Shown: positions 8,001-14,393, numbered from the stretch's first letter. The stretch: 19,197 nt of DNA from an uncultured Clostridia bacterium (GCA_948517135.1 CAORJJ010000037.1:1-19197), one strand, 5' to 3'. Numbers and translations are program-made. The notes: a model not told the origin generated them from the letters alone.

Positions 8001-8594
8001 ATTATTAATTATTTCATTATGTGCTAATTTAATTTGTTGTACTGTTCTATCTTGATTTTCATTAACTTCAATATTATTAACTTTATCTACAATTTCATTT
8101 ACCTTTGTGTCGAATTCGTTAATTGCGTTTTCTACTTCTTCTACATTATTAAATCCTGAAATATAATAGTTTGAATGTCTTCCAGAACCAATATATGCAT
8201 GATATTTATTGTTTGCATCTTTTGTTGTTCTAATTGTTAATATTTGGAAATTTACATAAAAAATTTCAGGATAGTCTGCATAGAAAGCATATCTTGCTGC
8301 ATTCATCGCTGAAATTAAATTTGAATTTCCTTTTTCATATTCTTTTACTTGTTCTTCTGTTAAAAGACCATTTTCTACAAGATCATAGTCTTGTGTTCCT
8401 GTTTTTAATATACCTTGAGTATACATATTATATAATGCTTCATAAATTATTTTTGATTCAGAATTAAGTTGGTCATAATGAAATTTTCCTTCATTTTCTG
8501 TTGCATAAGAAAAATTATTAAATGCAATCCAACTAATTTGTGAAACAAAAAATGTAATAAGTAATAAAATAACTGCTATTTTTTTTAATTTCAT
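5100..8594 (-). CDS. Large secreted transglutaminase-like protein with cohesin and dockerin domains
   Basis: I choose the ATG at 8594 (1164 residues) because AGAGG lies 11 nt before it and a signal peptide starts there; an ATG at 8621 is in frame but has no ribosome binding site. Residues 1-32 are the signal peptide. A transglutaminase-like core at about 185-295 has C229 (EAVCEGYARSL), H264 (VPHMWNYV) and D288 (WYAIDATLDDP). Residues about 360-780 are unrecognised, probably beta-rich. About 780-865 resembles a bacterial surface beta-repeat (GYEIETINICG ... IQATF). A cohesin domain covers about 896-1031 and resembles the cohesin of the next gene. After a short module, a type I dockerin has two calcium loops, DIDQNGEITITD (1108-1119) and DMNYDNEITITD (1142-1153). 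Holding both binding partners on one chain allows chaining or docking onto the anchored cohesin downstream. Expressed from the strong promoter at 8662-8690. The enzyme's substrate is unknown. Confidence 0.9.
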   Translation of the reverse strand: MKLKKIAVILLLITFFVSQISWIAFNNFSYATENEGKFHYDQLNSESKIIYEALYNMYTQGILKTGTQDYDLVENGLLTEEQVKEYEKGNSNLISAMNAARYAFYADYPEIFYVNFQILTIRTTKDANNKYHAYIGSGRHSNYYISGFNNVEEVENAINEFDTKVNEIVDKVNNIEVNENQDRTVQQIKLAHNEIINNTGYRLESDCVEGNEGFLGTPYGALVKKEAVCEGYARSLKTILDKVGINSILVQGTHQSDGAAAVPHMWNYVEIEKETLARSTEKVWYAIDATLDDPFLRDTTMDPTHPDFIPGSDIQEGFENTRYCMVGTETMNIEHTPIETVEAAGNYTFKYPELNVDDYGIDSVTNINGLLVKFKQEGTETEEYNAGDFYISYNNKGYAEAAKEGKYILIKYHEYKPSDDVWIEGKWGYMNPELYAPGAFKDYGDHIYISVPNSEYMEFAVTTLEPSEGLAGYTYQGDESDFVAESGKLYNPNGTYKAPPYIKHQTPVATASLTVGPTYHVDVTYTDDLVLADGATEAGYRMESTGATGVAESKIENFTFDGKNRITFDLTFSKMFADDNAMYRIYITGLVGKNSNKEPNYISYGAYNLIACSYSMNAAKSWNVFARPTLLENEDLSLNGWQTSDGQPVSEKLKSRIALVTTRTTQAEKDSMNNLMEEQLDNQELITSETYNISLNVCKKYVVKTGHKLRLSLGFPAGYGPDDAGVTFKAYHFKRDDAGNVTGVEEIPCVVTKYGLVVTCDSFSPFAIAVVENDGTVPQDKSVIVSAVDGGQINGANRDEGNIITLKENESANLNIVPNEGYEIETINICGKEIEVTNKDSMDVTVNYEDIVNEDNIIQATFVAKEVIQKEAERQETVVEPPALPDPVLPNTNVAEFSTSIVKSENKTIHPGDEFSVDVNIHDLKNIDRGLIAIGGQLDYDTNVLERIDITSQNGWDIQGGFNDQNFKFITDNNNYVSDDSTIFTIKFKAKETIEETTNTVIKVKDIVASNAVNDISSKNAEINIEIEKVKQEEDRFTSEVYVIGDEYVTKIPAGTTVSEFKANVDAYPNVIIKDKSGNILQDNDIIATGMTVDVGETYHLTLVVTGDIDQNGEITITDLAQLKLHYIEKELLSGASLKAADMNYDNEITITDVAQIKLILIED

Positions 8595-8661
8595 AAAATA
8601 AATTTCCTCTCTTTCATACATAATTTATTATTCATAGATAAACAGTATTATAACATTCTAT

Positions 8662-8690
8662 ATTATAGCATATATTGTTTATAAAGTCAA
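8662..8690 (-). promoter_or_regulatory. Strong sigma-A promoter of the cohesin/dockerin operon
   Basis: On the minus strand TTGACT and a perfect TATAAT are separated by exactly 17 nt, about 68 nt before the chosen ATG. It is one of the best matches to consensus in the window, suggesting substantial expression and leaving about 60 nt of 5' leader. Confidence 0.85.
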
Positions 8691-8733
8691 CTTTTTCCAA
8701 CAATTAATTATTTGGGGCTAATTTTTTGGAAAA

Positions 8734-8762
8734 TAGACAGAAATTGAGTTTTATGATATAAT
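8734..8762 (+). promoter_or_regulatory. Sigma-A promoter with extended -10 for the 426-residue protein
   Basis: TAGACA and TATAAT are spaced by 17 nt, with TG one base before the -10 box. It lies 46 nt before the ATG and diverges from the promoter of the surface operon. Confidence 0.8.
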
Positions 8763-8808
8763 AAAAATAGTTTTAACCAAAAAATATTTCATAATAAAGG
8801 AGAACAGT

Positions 8809-10089
8809 ATGGACAATTACATTAAAGACATTATCGAGATTGGTAAAGTTTATGGAATGAATGATTATCGCACTATTATAACAGATCGGATGGAATCTTG
8901 GTCTAACCAGGATTTAATTCTTGCATGGGAAGGTGATGGCAAAGATAGAGCTCATATCTGTGTTTCGCCAGATGAAGCAGAGATTCTTTTTGAAAAAGGT
9001 TTAATCCAAAATGTTGAAAGGGATTATAAAGACAAGTTATATATTCAAACTGTCTTCTGTGACATCAGAACATTTGATGGAGCAATTGTTTGTGGGATGC
9101 TTGCACCTAGCACAAATCTGCGGAAAGGGATTTTTGACTATGCAAAGAAAAAGGGCTATATCCTTGATAATCCAACACCTGTTCAAATGTTTAATGGTGT
9201 AAAATCATTGACATGTAATGCGGACGGAACATACAAGATTACATATAAGTGGTCAGATGAAATTATTGAAAAATTTAATATGGAAATGGTTAAGCAGTTT
9301 ACACGAAAATTTTTTGAAAAAGAGCTTAATAACACAATGTATCATTACACAGATAAAAAGTTTTATAGCTCCCCTATGTTAATTATAACTGAAGAAGATT
9401 TTAGTGTAGATAACCTGCTGGAAAAGGAAGTTTTTGACAGAACAAGCATCGATGCTTTCAGAGAGTATGATATTCAGATCAAGCTTTTGAGTCCAACAAT
9501 TGATAGAGTTAATTTACTTAAAGCTCTTGTATATATAGGATTCACTTGTGATCCTTGTCCTGAGAATATTTATATGAGATATGAAGAATCTATCAGGACT
9601 ACAAACTTGTTTTTGAATCTTCCTTTAACACCTTATATTCCAGTTCTGAGCCAAAAACGTAAGAGTGTAAAACTTCATTCTGGAACAATAGTATATGTTC
9701 CAGCTTTAGGCTATGAAAGTGAATATTATTACTATAAAATAGATGTTCCCTATTCCGAAGGTGTTCGATCTTTGATGAAAACTTTTAAAACATTGATGGC
9801 AGAAAAATACGAAAGAAAATTCTTTTATATATCTTTCGAGCCATATAAAGAGAATGTTGGATTCATGGTTTTCAATGAAGCCATAGGTCATTTTAGAGGT
9901 CAAATTGAAGATGAGTTTGTTATATTAGACTATGCTATAACAATTCAGGAGAATATAAAAAATCTCAATTATCATCAAATGATCCGAACAATGTTAGAAT
10001 TTTTTGAATCAGATTCTAATCTTCCATATAAGGAAACGTTTGATTATTATTATGATTGGCTTTACAAGATCTTGAAAAAGGAAAACTGA
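8809..10089 (+). CDS. Uncharacterised 426-residue cytoplasmic protein
   Basis: I do not recognise this family. The protein has no signal peptide, no membrane helix and no catalytic motif I can name. It is mixed alpha/beta in appearance, with many aromatic residues; the C-terminal third (about 280-426) reads as a separate globular part, with a Tyr-rich stretch YESEYYYYKI and a segment ending in LNYHQMIRTMLEFFE. A start at 8809 is supported by AAGGAG 7 nt upstream and by a good promoter. Codon use includes CGC, CGG, CTG, CAG and GGC more often than the AT-extreme neighbours, which suggests a different history, possibly transfer. It stands alone on the plus strand, bounded by its own promoter and a shared bidirectional terminator, so context gives no hint of function. 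Confidence 0.85.
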   Translation: MDNYIKDIIEIGKVYGMNDYRTIITDRMESWSNQDLILAWEGDGKDRAHICVSPDEAEILFEKGLIQNVERDYKDKLYIQTVFCDIRTFDGAIVCGMLAPSTNLRKGIFDYAKKKGYILDNPTPVQMFNGVKSLTCNADGTYKITYKWSDEIIEKFNMEMVKQFTRKFFEKELNNTMYHYTDKKFYSSPMLIITEEDFSVDNLLEKEVFDRTSIDAFREYDIQIKLLSPTIDRVNLLKALVYIGFTCDPCPENIYMRYEESIRTTNLFLNLPLTPYIPVLSQKRKSVKLHSGTIVYVPALGYESEYYYYKIDVPYSEGVRSLMKTFKTLMAEKYERKFFYISFEPYKENVGFMVFNEAIGHFRGQIEDEFVILDYAITIQENIKNLNYHQMIRTMLEFFESDSNLPYKETFDYYYDWLYKILKKEN

Positions 10090-10143
10090 TTTTAACAATT
10101 GTAACCTTTATTTTACATTTGGCAATAACATCGTATTTGCTCA

Positions 10144-10174
10144 AAAGCGCCTATTTATTTCAAATAGGCGCTTT
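10144..10174. terminator. Bidirectional terminator between convergent genes
   Basis: A 13-bp stem built on GCGCCTATTT and AAATAGGCGC with flanking AAA/TTT closes a 5-nt loop. It sits between the stops of the 426-residue gene and the HD-domain gene and has a short U-run on each strand. Confidence 0.88.
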
Positions 10175-10181
10175 ATCATAT

Positions 10182-11177
10182 TTATCTTTCTTTTATTGTT
10201 TTGTCTGATTGTTTTTCTATTGATTCTTTATAATGTGAATAAAACAAATCTGATGCAGACTTGAATTTTTCATTTATTTCATTGATACTTATATCTGGTG
10301 TTGCTTTTACTGTTTGTTTGATATTTTCAGGACTTTTACCTTCTGTTTTTTCCATAACATCAACTAATGTATTTGTAAATTCTGCTAAGAAATATCCTCG
10401 ATTTGTAGGATCTAATTTTCTTCTTGTTGCAATATCTTGAATTCTATCATATGGAGATACGATTCCATCAGATGTTGCCATTAAATCTGCAATATTTAAA
10501 ACAGTATCATATGTACTGTATTGATAATTTTCTAAAAATAATGTAATATCATCTTTTTCTATTCCTGGTTTCCAACAAGGATTTCCATTTTCATCTACAT
10601 AAAATCCTTCTTCTGCTTGTTCATTACTAGCACATCTTCCACCATTTAAAAATGAATGAGTTAAGCAAGAAATTGCTTCTTCTTCCCAACCTTCATCAAC
10701 TAATTTTTCATATCCTTTTGTAACATGTTCAAAGCTATGTGTTACTTTTCTTCCATAATCATGTAAGATTCCTTGAATTTGAGCTGTTGTTGGATCTACA
10801 CCAAGTTTAGTAGCTAGTTGTTTTGCAAGTTTTCCCTCATATAGTACATGGCTAATCCAACTACTTGTATTGATTTTTCCATCATTTATAGTTCTTTCTC
10901 CTAGAGGCTTTCCGCTTTCTATACATTTATAAGCAAGTTCAACAATTTTAGATTTAGTTATACTATTTGTTTTATTATTTTGAGTAAGATTATAACAAAC
11001 TTCAGAAGGTAGGTTTAATTCCCTTTCCATAAGTGAAATTAGATTTGATAAATCTTCTTTTGGCAAATCTTTTGTAATAAGAAGAAATGCATCACCTACT
11101 GTATGGTTACTTTTTTCTGCTTTTAATGTATTTAATGCTTTTTTCTTATATTCTTCATTACTAAAATATAATTTCAT
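10182..11177 (-). CDS. HD-domain protein (putative metal-dependent phosphohydrolase)
   Basis: The ATG at 11177 is the real start: AGGAGG lies 4 nt upstream, whereas the longer in-frame reading up to 11240 overlaps the promoter. The protein is then 331 residues. An HD domain covers about 105-235, with H110 (SWISHVLYEG), the H139-D140 pair (GILHDYGRK), H174 (CLTHSF) and D231 (NIADLMA), the residues that hold divalent metal in this superfamily. The N-terminal 100 residues and the C-terminal 80 show no known motif. HD proteins often hydrolyse nucleotides or phosphate esters; the substrate here cannot be read. It has its own sigma-A promoter, and shares a terminator with the convergent 426-residue gene. 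Confidence 0.85.
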   Translation of the reverse strand: MKLYFSNEEYKKKALNTLKAEKSNHTVGDAFLLITKDLPKEDLSNLISLMERELNLPSEVCYNLTQNNKTNSITKSKIVELAYKCIESGKPLGERTINDGKINTSSWISHVLYEGKLAKQLATKLGVDPTTAQIQGILHDYGRKVTHSFEHVTKGYEKLVDEGWEEEAISCLTHSFLNGGRCASNEQAEEGFYVDENGNPCWKPGIEKDDITLFLENYQYSTYDTVLNIADLMATSDGIVSPYDRIQDIATRRKLDPTNRGYFLAEFTNTLVDVMEKTEGKSPENIKQTVKATPDISINEINEKFKSASDLFYSHYKESIEKQSDKTIKER

Positions 11178-11211
11178 ATATCCTCCTTTTTTATTTGAAA
11201 CTAACGTTTTT

Positions 11212-11240
11212 ATTATAACACATTTTTGATATAAAAGCAA
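11212..11240 (-). promoter_or_regulatory. Sigma-A promoter of the HD-domain gene
   Basis: On the minus strand TTGCTT and TATAAT are 17 nt apart, with TG one base before the -10 box. The -35 box lies just downstream of the terminator of the preceding gene. Confidence 0.8.
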
Positions 11241-11244
11241 GAAA

Positions 11245-11264
11245 ACCCCAGCAACAGCTGAGAT
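11245..11264 (-). terminator. Terminator after the four-helix membrane protein gene
   Basis: On the minus strand ATCTCAGC pairs with GCTGGGGT (with G-U pairs) around a TGTT loop, and TTT follows. It ends transcription of the gene at 11284-12054 just before the next promoter. Confidence 0.75.
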
Positions 11265-11283
11265 TCTCTTGCAATCCTGAAAA

Positions 11284-12054
11284 TTATTTGTATGATTTTA
11301 AGGTATTTTTATATGAAATTGAAAACCAGTATTCCATGAGACTTTCTGCTATTTGAAGCTCATGTTTTGTGGGGGTGGCTACTGAAGTTAACTTTAGTAG
11401 ACCAAAAAATGATGTTTGATAAGCAAGTATTGTAAGAAAAATTGCCACTGGAATGGAAATGACTGATAAAGTAATAGTAGGCATGAAAAACGGTACAGAT
11501 AAAAACGCAAAAAGTATTCCAACTGATTCGTGCGGTTTCATGTAACGATCCTTATCATGTCTATAAATATTCGCCTGTTCTATTTCTTTCTGAAGTGGTG
11601 GCCGATGATATTCTTCAAAGGCATTTATTGCTTTGTTTAAAGCTCCCTGCCATCTCAAAATAGCCTGACCAATTTCGGTTTTTCTTTTATAGAATCCATT
11701 TAATATAGAAAATTCAAATAGATATATAAAAGAGTAAGTAAAGAAATAGATGCCTATGCAAATTCTTATAGGTACATCAAAAAAGTTTCTAAGAATCATA
11801 GGAAAAAAGAAAGCAAACATTAGCTCGCAAGTTAACCGTATTAATGTAGAAAGCATCCCTCTTTCTGCATAACTATCACTACAAAATGAATGAAATATTT
11901 CTTCCCTTCCTTCCCATAGACATGCAGGTTCATTTTTTATGGTGTATCCGTCTCCATTTTTATCATAGGCTATACAAACCTGTGATTGGTCAGGAGTGTA
12001 AATCATCATACCATGAGCACCTACTGTTGACCGAATCTTTTCCTTTAATAACAT
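11284..12054 (-). CDS. Four-helix membrane protein of unknown function, possibly distantly DUF1385-like
   Basis: The 256-residue protein has a soluble N-terminus (1-65), two hydrophobic helices at about 68-88 and 95-120, a charged middle (about 122-172, with EEYHRPP and YRHDKDRYMKPHE), and two more helices at about 175-213. The segment GLLKLTSVATPTKHELQIAE near the end resembles the GL.LQ.LTT..P.d.qlE.A pattern at the end of DUF1385 (YqhQ-type) proteins, and RGMLS near residue 65 also fits, but the middle lacks the family's usual signature, so this is a tentative reading. GGAGG lies 8 nt before the ATG. Codon use is less AT-extreme than the flanking Nudix and HD genes. It has its own promoter, which overlaps the 3' end of the upstream Nudix gene. 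Confidence 0.75.
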   Translation of the reverse strand: MLLKEKIRSTVGAHGMMIYTPDQSQVCIAYDKNGDGYTIKNEPACLWEGREEIFHSFCSDSYAERGMLSTLIRLTCELMFAFFFPMILRNFFDVPIRICIGIYFFTYSFIYLFEFSILNGFYKRKTEIGQAILRWQGALNKAINAFEEYHRPPLQKEIEQANIYRHDKDRYMKPHESVGILFAFLSVPFFMPTITLSVISIPVAIFLTILAYQTSFFGLLKLTSVATPTKHELQIAESLMEYWFSISYKNTLKSYK

Positions 12055-12085
12055 ATTTTATACCTCCATATTTTTTATATACAAT

Positions 12086-12114
12086 ATTATATCATATTTC
12101 TAACAATTTGACAA
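12086..12114 (-). promoter_or_regulatory. Sigma-A promoter of the four-helix membrane protein gene
   Basis: TTGTCA and TATAAT are separated by 17 nt on the minus strand, and the -10 is extended (TGATATAAT). The -35 box lies inside the last codons of the Nudix-like gene. No terminator separates the two genes, so read-through is also likely. Confidence 0.8.
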
Positions 12115-12852
12115 ATCAGCTGTAACAAGAGGTATTAAGTATTCTCTTTTTGGATTGCTCATATTTTCTAATATTTCTATTGCATTATTCTTTTTTAACA
12201 AATGAATTTTTCCAAATTCTATTTCTAAATTATTCTTTTTTAAATATTCTAAGTATACATTATAATGATTTTTCATTTCTTCTGAAGTTATTTTTAAATT
12301 TGCTTTTGCAAAAATTTGAACTTTAGGTTTTTCATTTTCTTCTGTTTCATATATGTATTTTAATTTTAAGTTATTTACTTGAGAATTATCATACAAATTA
12401 ATGTTTACTTCTTCCATAACTTCTCGTGAAACAGTTTTCATTATATTAACTATTCCATTTTCTATATCTTTTTTGTCTACATTTCCGCCAGAGATTTGTA
12501 GCACATGCGGATATGACATTTTCTCATCAAGTTCTCCAATTAAATAGTAACCATCACTTGTTTCTAATAAAGCTCCAGCACTTATATTTATACAACTATA
12601 TTCTATTGGTAAGCCAATTCTTTCATCATATAAATAATGTGCAAAATCTGATTTTTGACATGATATATTTATCTCATTATCACTAGATTCATATTTATTT
12701 ACACATGTTACTTCCCCATTATATAATACAGGATTATTACTTTGAAATTTTTGCCAACCTTTTTTTATTTTTTCTTTTATTTCTTCTGGTAAAATTATAT
12801 TTTTATCTTCATAAGTAATTGATATTTTTTTATTTTCAATATTTTTAATCAT
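12100..12852 (-). CDS. Nudix-like hydrolase with an expanded Nudix box
   Basis: The 250-residue protein holds a Nudix fold in its second half. CINISAGALLETSDGYYLIGE at about 87-107 is the typical first strand pair. The Nudix box runs from GG at 122-123 to REVMEEVNI at 143-151. REVMEE matches the metal-binding core REUxEE, but the Gly of the usual ending (EExGU) is Asn, and the spacing between the first Gly and the Arg is about six residues longer than the canonical 23-residue box. The N-terminal 85 residues (KKGWQKFQSNNPVLYNGEV) are also seen in a group of larger Nudix-like proteins, as far as I can recall. Substrates of the superfamily are nucleoside diphosphates linked to another group; none can be assigned here. 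The start has a weak AAGGAAG ribosome binding site. Confidence 0.8.
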   Translation of the reverse strand: MIKNIENKKISITYEDKNIILPEEIKEKIKKGWQKFQSNNPVLYNGEVTCVNKYESSDNEINISCQKSDFAHYLYDERIGLPIEYSCINISAGALLETSDGYYLIGELDEKMSYPHVLQISGGNVDKKDIENGIVNIMKTVSREVMEEVNINLYDNSQVNNLKLKYIYETEENEKPKVQIFAKANLKITSEEMKNHYNVYLEYLKKNNLEIEFGKIHLLKKNNAIEILENMSNPKREYLIPLVTADLSNC

Positions 12853-12881
12853 AAGCCTACTTCCTTAAATAAATTTTCATT

Positions 12882-12890
12882 ATTATATCA
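12882..12890 (-). promoter_or_regulatory. Extended -10 promoter element for the Nudix-like gene
   Basis: The minus strand reads TGATATAAT about 30 nt before the ATG. No good -35 box is present at 17 nt. The element lies 17 nt from the left end of the inverted-repeat element, so an insertion may have replaced the original upstream sequence. Confidence 0.55.
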
Positions 12891-12906
12891 TAAAATTCGT
12901 ATTTGA

Positions 12907-13074
12907 GTGAGTAAATTTTTGACAAACATTAGATTATACTTTGTAGATAATTCTAAAAATTTATCGTTCCTTACTGGTCGACTTCGCCTTGCTACGCTCC
13001 CAAACTGCGCGTCACTTTAAATTTTTAAATTATTCTACAAAGCTTTAACAAAAATGTGAAAAAATTTGACTCAC
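12907..13074. repeat. 168-bp MITE-like or structured element: 57-bp inverted arms around a GC-rich core
   Basis: Left arm 12907-12963 and right arm 13018-13074 are inverted repeats of each other with no gaps. I count 41 of 57 identical positions: best at the outer end (GTGAGT) and the inner third (TTTGTAGA ... TAAAAATTTA), weaker in the middle. Between them lies a 54-bp core (12964-13017) with about 56% G+C (30 of 54), far above the surrounding DNA, holding GGTCGACTTCGCC and CTACGCTCCC. No open reading frame spans it and no target-site duplication is obvious. It fills the gap between the divergent Nudix and HD genes. A miniature inverted-repeat element or a REP-like repeat is my first reading; a small structured RNA is the alternative. 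Confidence 0.7.
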
Positions 13075-13093
13075 CTAATAACAATTTTTAGTA

Positions 13094-13123
13094 TTGTATT
13101 TCATATTTTTATAGTAGTATAAT
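13094..13123 (+). promoter_or_regulatory. Promoter of the small HD-domain gene
   Basis: TTGTAT and a perfect TATAAT are 18 nt apart, 19 nt before the ATG, so the leader is short. It lies just outside the right arm of the inverted-repeat element. Confidence 0.65.
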
Positions 13124-13142
13124 AATTCTAGAGGTAATCAAA

Positions 13143-13682
13143 ATGAAAGTTAAATTAGAAAGAAAAATAAGTGAAGACTCAGAATTTCAGAATATTATAC
13201 AGGATTTAACTCATAATGAAATTGTTCAAGAGATGAAAAATTATAGACAACATTTTAATACAAGTTGTTATGAGCATTGTTATGTTGCATCTTATTATTG
13301 TTACAAAATTTGTAAAGCTTTAAAATTGGATTATAAATCAGCTGCTCGTGGAGCTATGCTTCATGATTTATTTTTGTATGATTGGAGAGTTAAAAATAAT
13401 CGTTCAGGATGGCATGCTTTTACTCATGGAAAAACAGCTTATGAAAATTCTTCAAAAATTTTTGAATTAAATAAAATAGAAAAAGATATGATAATTAAAC
13501 ATATGTGGCCAGTTACATTTGCTCTTCCCAAATATCCTCAAACTTTTATTTTAACATTGGTTGATAAGTATTGTGCTACAATGGAATCTTTTGAAGAAAT
13601 GTTTTCAGGATTTTCAGCCAAAAATATGTTACGTTATTCATATGTGTTTTTAGCTTTACTTATTTTTAAAAGAAAACCATAA
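13143..13682 (+). CDS. Small HD-domain phosphohydrolase-like protein
   Basis: The 179-residue protein is almost entirely an HD domain. H45 (CYEHCYVAS), the H74-D75 pair (AMLHDLFLYDW), histidines 91 and 95 (GWHAFTHGK), H120 (IKHMWPV) and D141 (LVDKYCA) give the full set of metal ligands, and the additional histidines fit members with two metals. This pattern is common in clostridial HD proteins of unknown substrate. GAGGT lies 7 nt before the ATG and a promoter is visible. The gene stands alone and converges on the YkgJ-type gene; the two stops are so close that the terminator lies within the end of the other gene. It is unrelated in length and sequence to the larger HD protein at 10182-11177 apart from the shared motif. 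Confidence 0.88.
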   Translation: MKVKLERKISEDSEFQNIIQDLTHNEIVQEMKNYRQHFNTSCYEHCYVASYYCYKICKALKLDYKSAARGAMLHDLFLYDWRVKNNRSGWHAFTHGKTAYENSSKIFELNKIEKDMIIKHMWPVTFALPKYPQTFILTLVDKYCATMESFEEMFSGFSAKNMLRYSYVFLALLIFKRKP

Positions 13683-13730
13683 AAAGAAGTTAGAAACTTC
13701 TATTATAAATTACATTTCTAACTTCTTTTA
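13682..13730. terminator. Bidirectional terminator overlapping the end of the YkgJ-type gene
   Basis: AGAAGTTAGAAA at 13685-13696 pairs with TTTCTAACTTCT at 13715-13726, with U-rich tails on both strands. Position 13690 is the stop of the minus-strand gene, so most of the hairpin is also coding sequence for its last residues. A second, smaller palindrome (GAAGTT/AACTTC) is nested in the left arm. Confidence 0.8.
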
Positions 13731-14310
13731 TATTATCAAAAATCTGTTTTTCAAAATTCTTTTTTATATTATATTCTTTAAACAAAAGTTCTCTAATTCG
13801 ATTTTGCTTTTCTGTTGAATAGCTATTCCATTTTGGTTGAATTTCTTCCATAAGCTCTATCCATTTCAAATATACTTCTTTATTTTTCTTATAAATGTTA
13901 TGATTTCCATTAACCCATTTATTTACAGTAGTAATTTTATTTGTATCTATTGGACAGGCTTCTGTATTTATAAATAAATCTCTTTTTACATCAATTGGTA
14001 CTAATGGAAAAACAACACATTGCATTGGTTTTACTTTATTTATTTGACATTTGAAACTTTCTCTATTATTAAATATACATTCTCTTTTTTCGCCAATTCC
14101 TTTTATTACAATTTCAGGTTCTTCTCCCTTTACTTCTTCTGTGTACTTATCTAAAAATTCATTTATAGATATTTTTAAAAATTTACTTATTTCTAAAACA
14201 TTTATGGGAGTTATTTTTATATTTCCCCTATATTCACAACATTTTTCACATAAAGTACAATTTAATTTTGCCTTAGATTTTAAATTTAATATCTCGTGTG
14301 CTTCAGTCAT
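13690..14310 (-). CDS. YkgJ-type cysteine-cluster protein (putative metal or Fe-S binding)
   Basis: The 206-residue protein shows the family pattern of eight cysteines: CTLCEKCC at residues 18-25 (C18, C21, C24, C25), then C78 (ECIF), C88 (KCQI), C98 in KPMQCVVFPLVP, and C119 (EACP). The KP..C..FPL segment is the family hallmark. The cysteines are thought to bind zinc or an Fe-S cluster; the biochemical function of the family is not settled. The C-terminal third (about 130-206) is Lys- and Glu-rich and lacks motifs. AGGAG lies 6 nt before the ATG. It has its own promoter with an unusual palindrome over the -10 box, and converges on the small HD gene. Confidence 0.9.
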   Translation of the reverse strand: MTEAHEILNLKSKAKLNCTLCEKCCEYRGNIKITPINVLEISKFLKISINEFLDKYTEEVKGEEPEIVIKGIGEKRECIFNNRESFKCQINKVKPMQCVVFPLVPIDVKRDLFINTEACPIDTNKITTVNKWVNGNHNIYKKNKEVYLKWIELMEEIQPKWNSYSTEKQNRIRELLFKEYNIKKNFEKQIFDNIKEVRNVIYNRSF

Positions 14311-14329
14311 TTATTTCTCCTAATTAATT

Positions 14330-14358
14330 TAATATATAATTATTATAATTATATATTA
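14330..14358 (-). promoter_or_regulatory. Palindrome centred on the -10 box of the YkgJ-type gene
   Basis: Two perfect 13-nt inverted halves (TAATATATAATTA and TAATTATATATTA) are split by 3 nt, and the TATAAT box at 14342-14347 sits at the centre. It could be an operator; being pure A/T, chance symmetry is also possible. Confidence 0.4.
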
Positions 14359-14370
14359 AAACTTTGTCTA
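14342..14370 (-). promoter_or_regulatory. Sigma-A promoter of the YkgJ-type gene
   Basis: On the minus strand TAGACA and a perfect TATAAT are spaced by 17 nt, about 32 nt before the ATG. It starts just downstream of the mntP stop codons. Confidence 0.75.
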
Positions 14371-14393
14371 TAAAATATTATATGTAATCTCAA

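Noticed and set aside
12907..13074. An insertion sequence remnant or CRISPR-like repeat
   Set aside because: No transposase fragment, no repeated spacers and no clear target-site duplication; only the inverted-repeat reading is supported.
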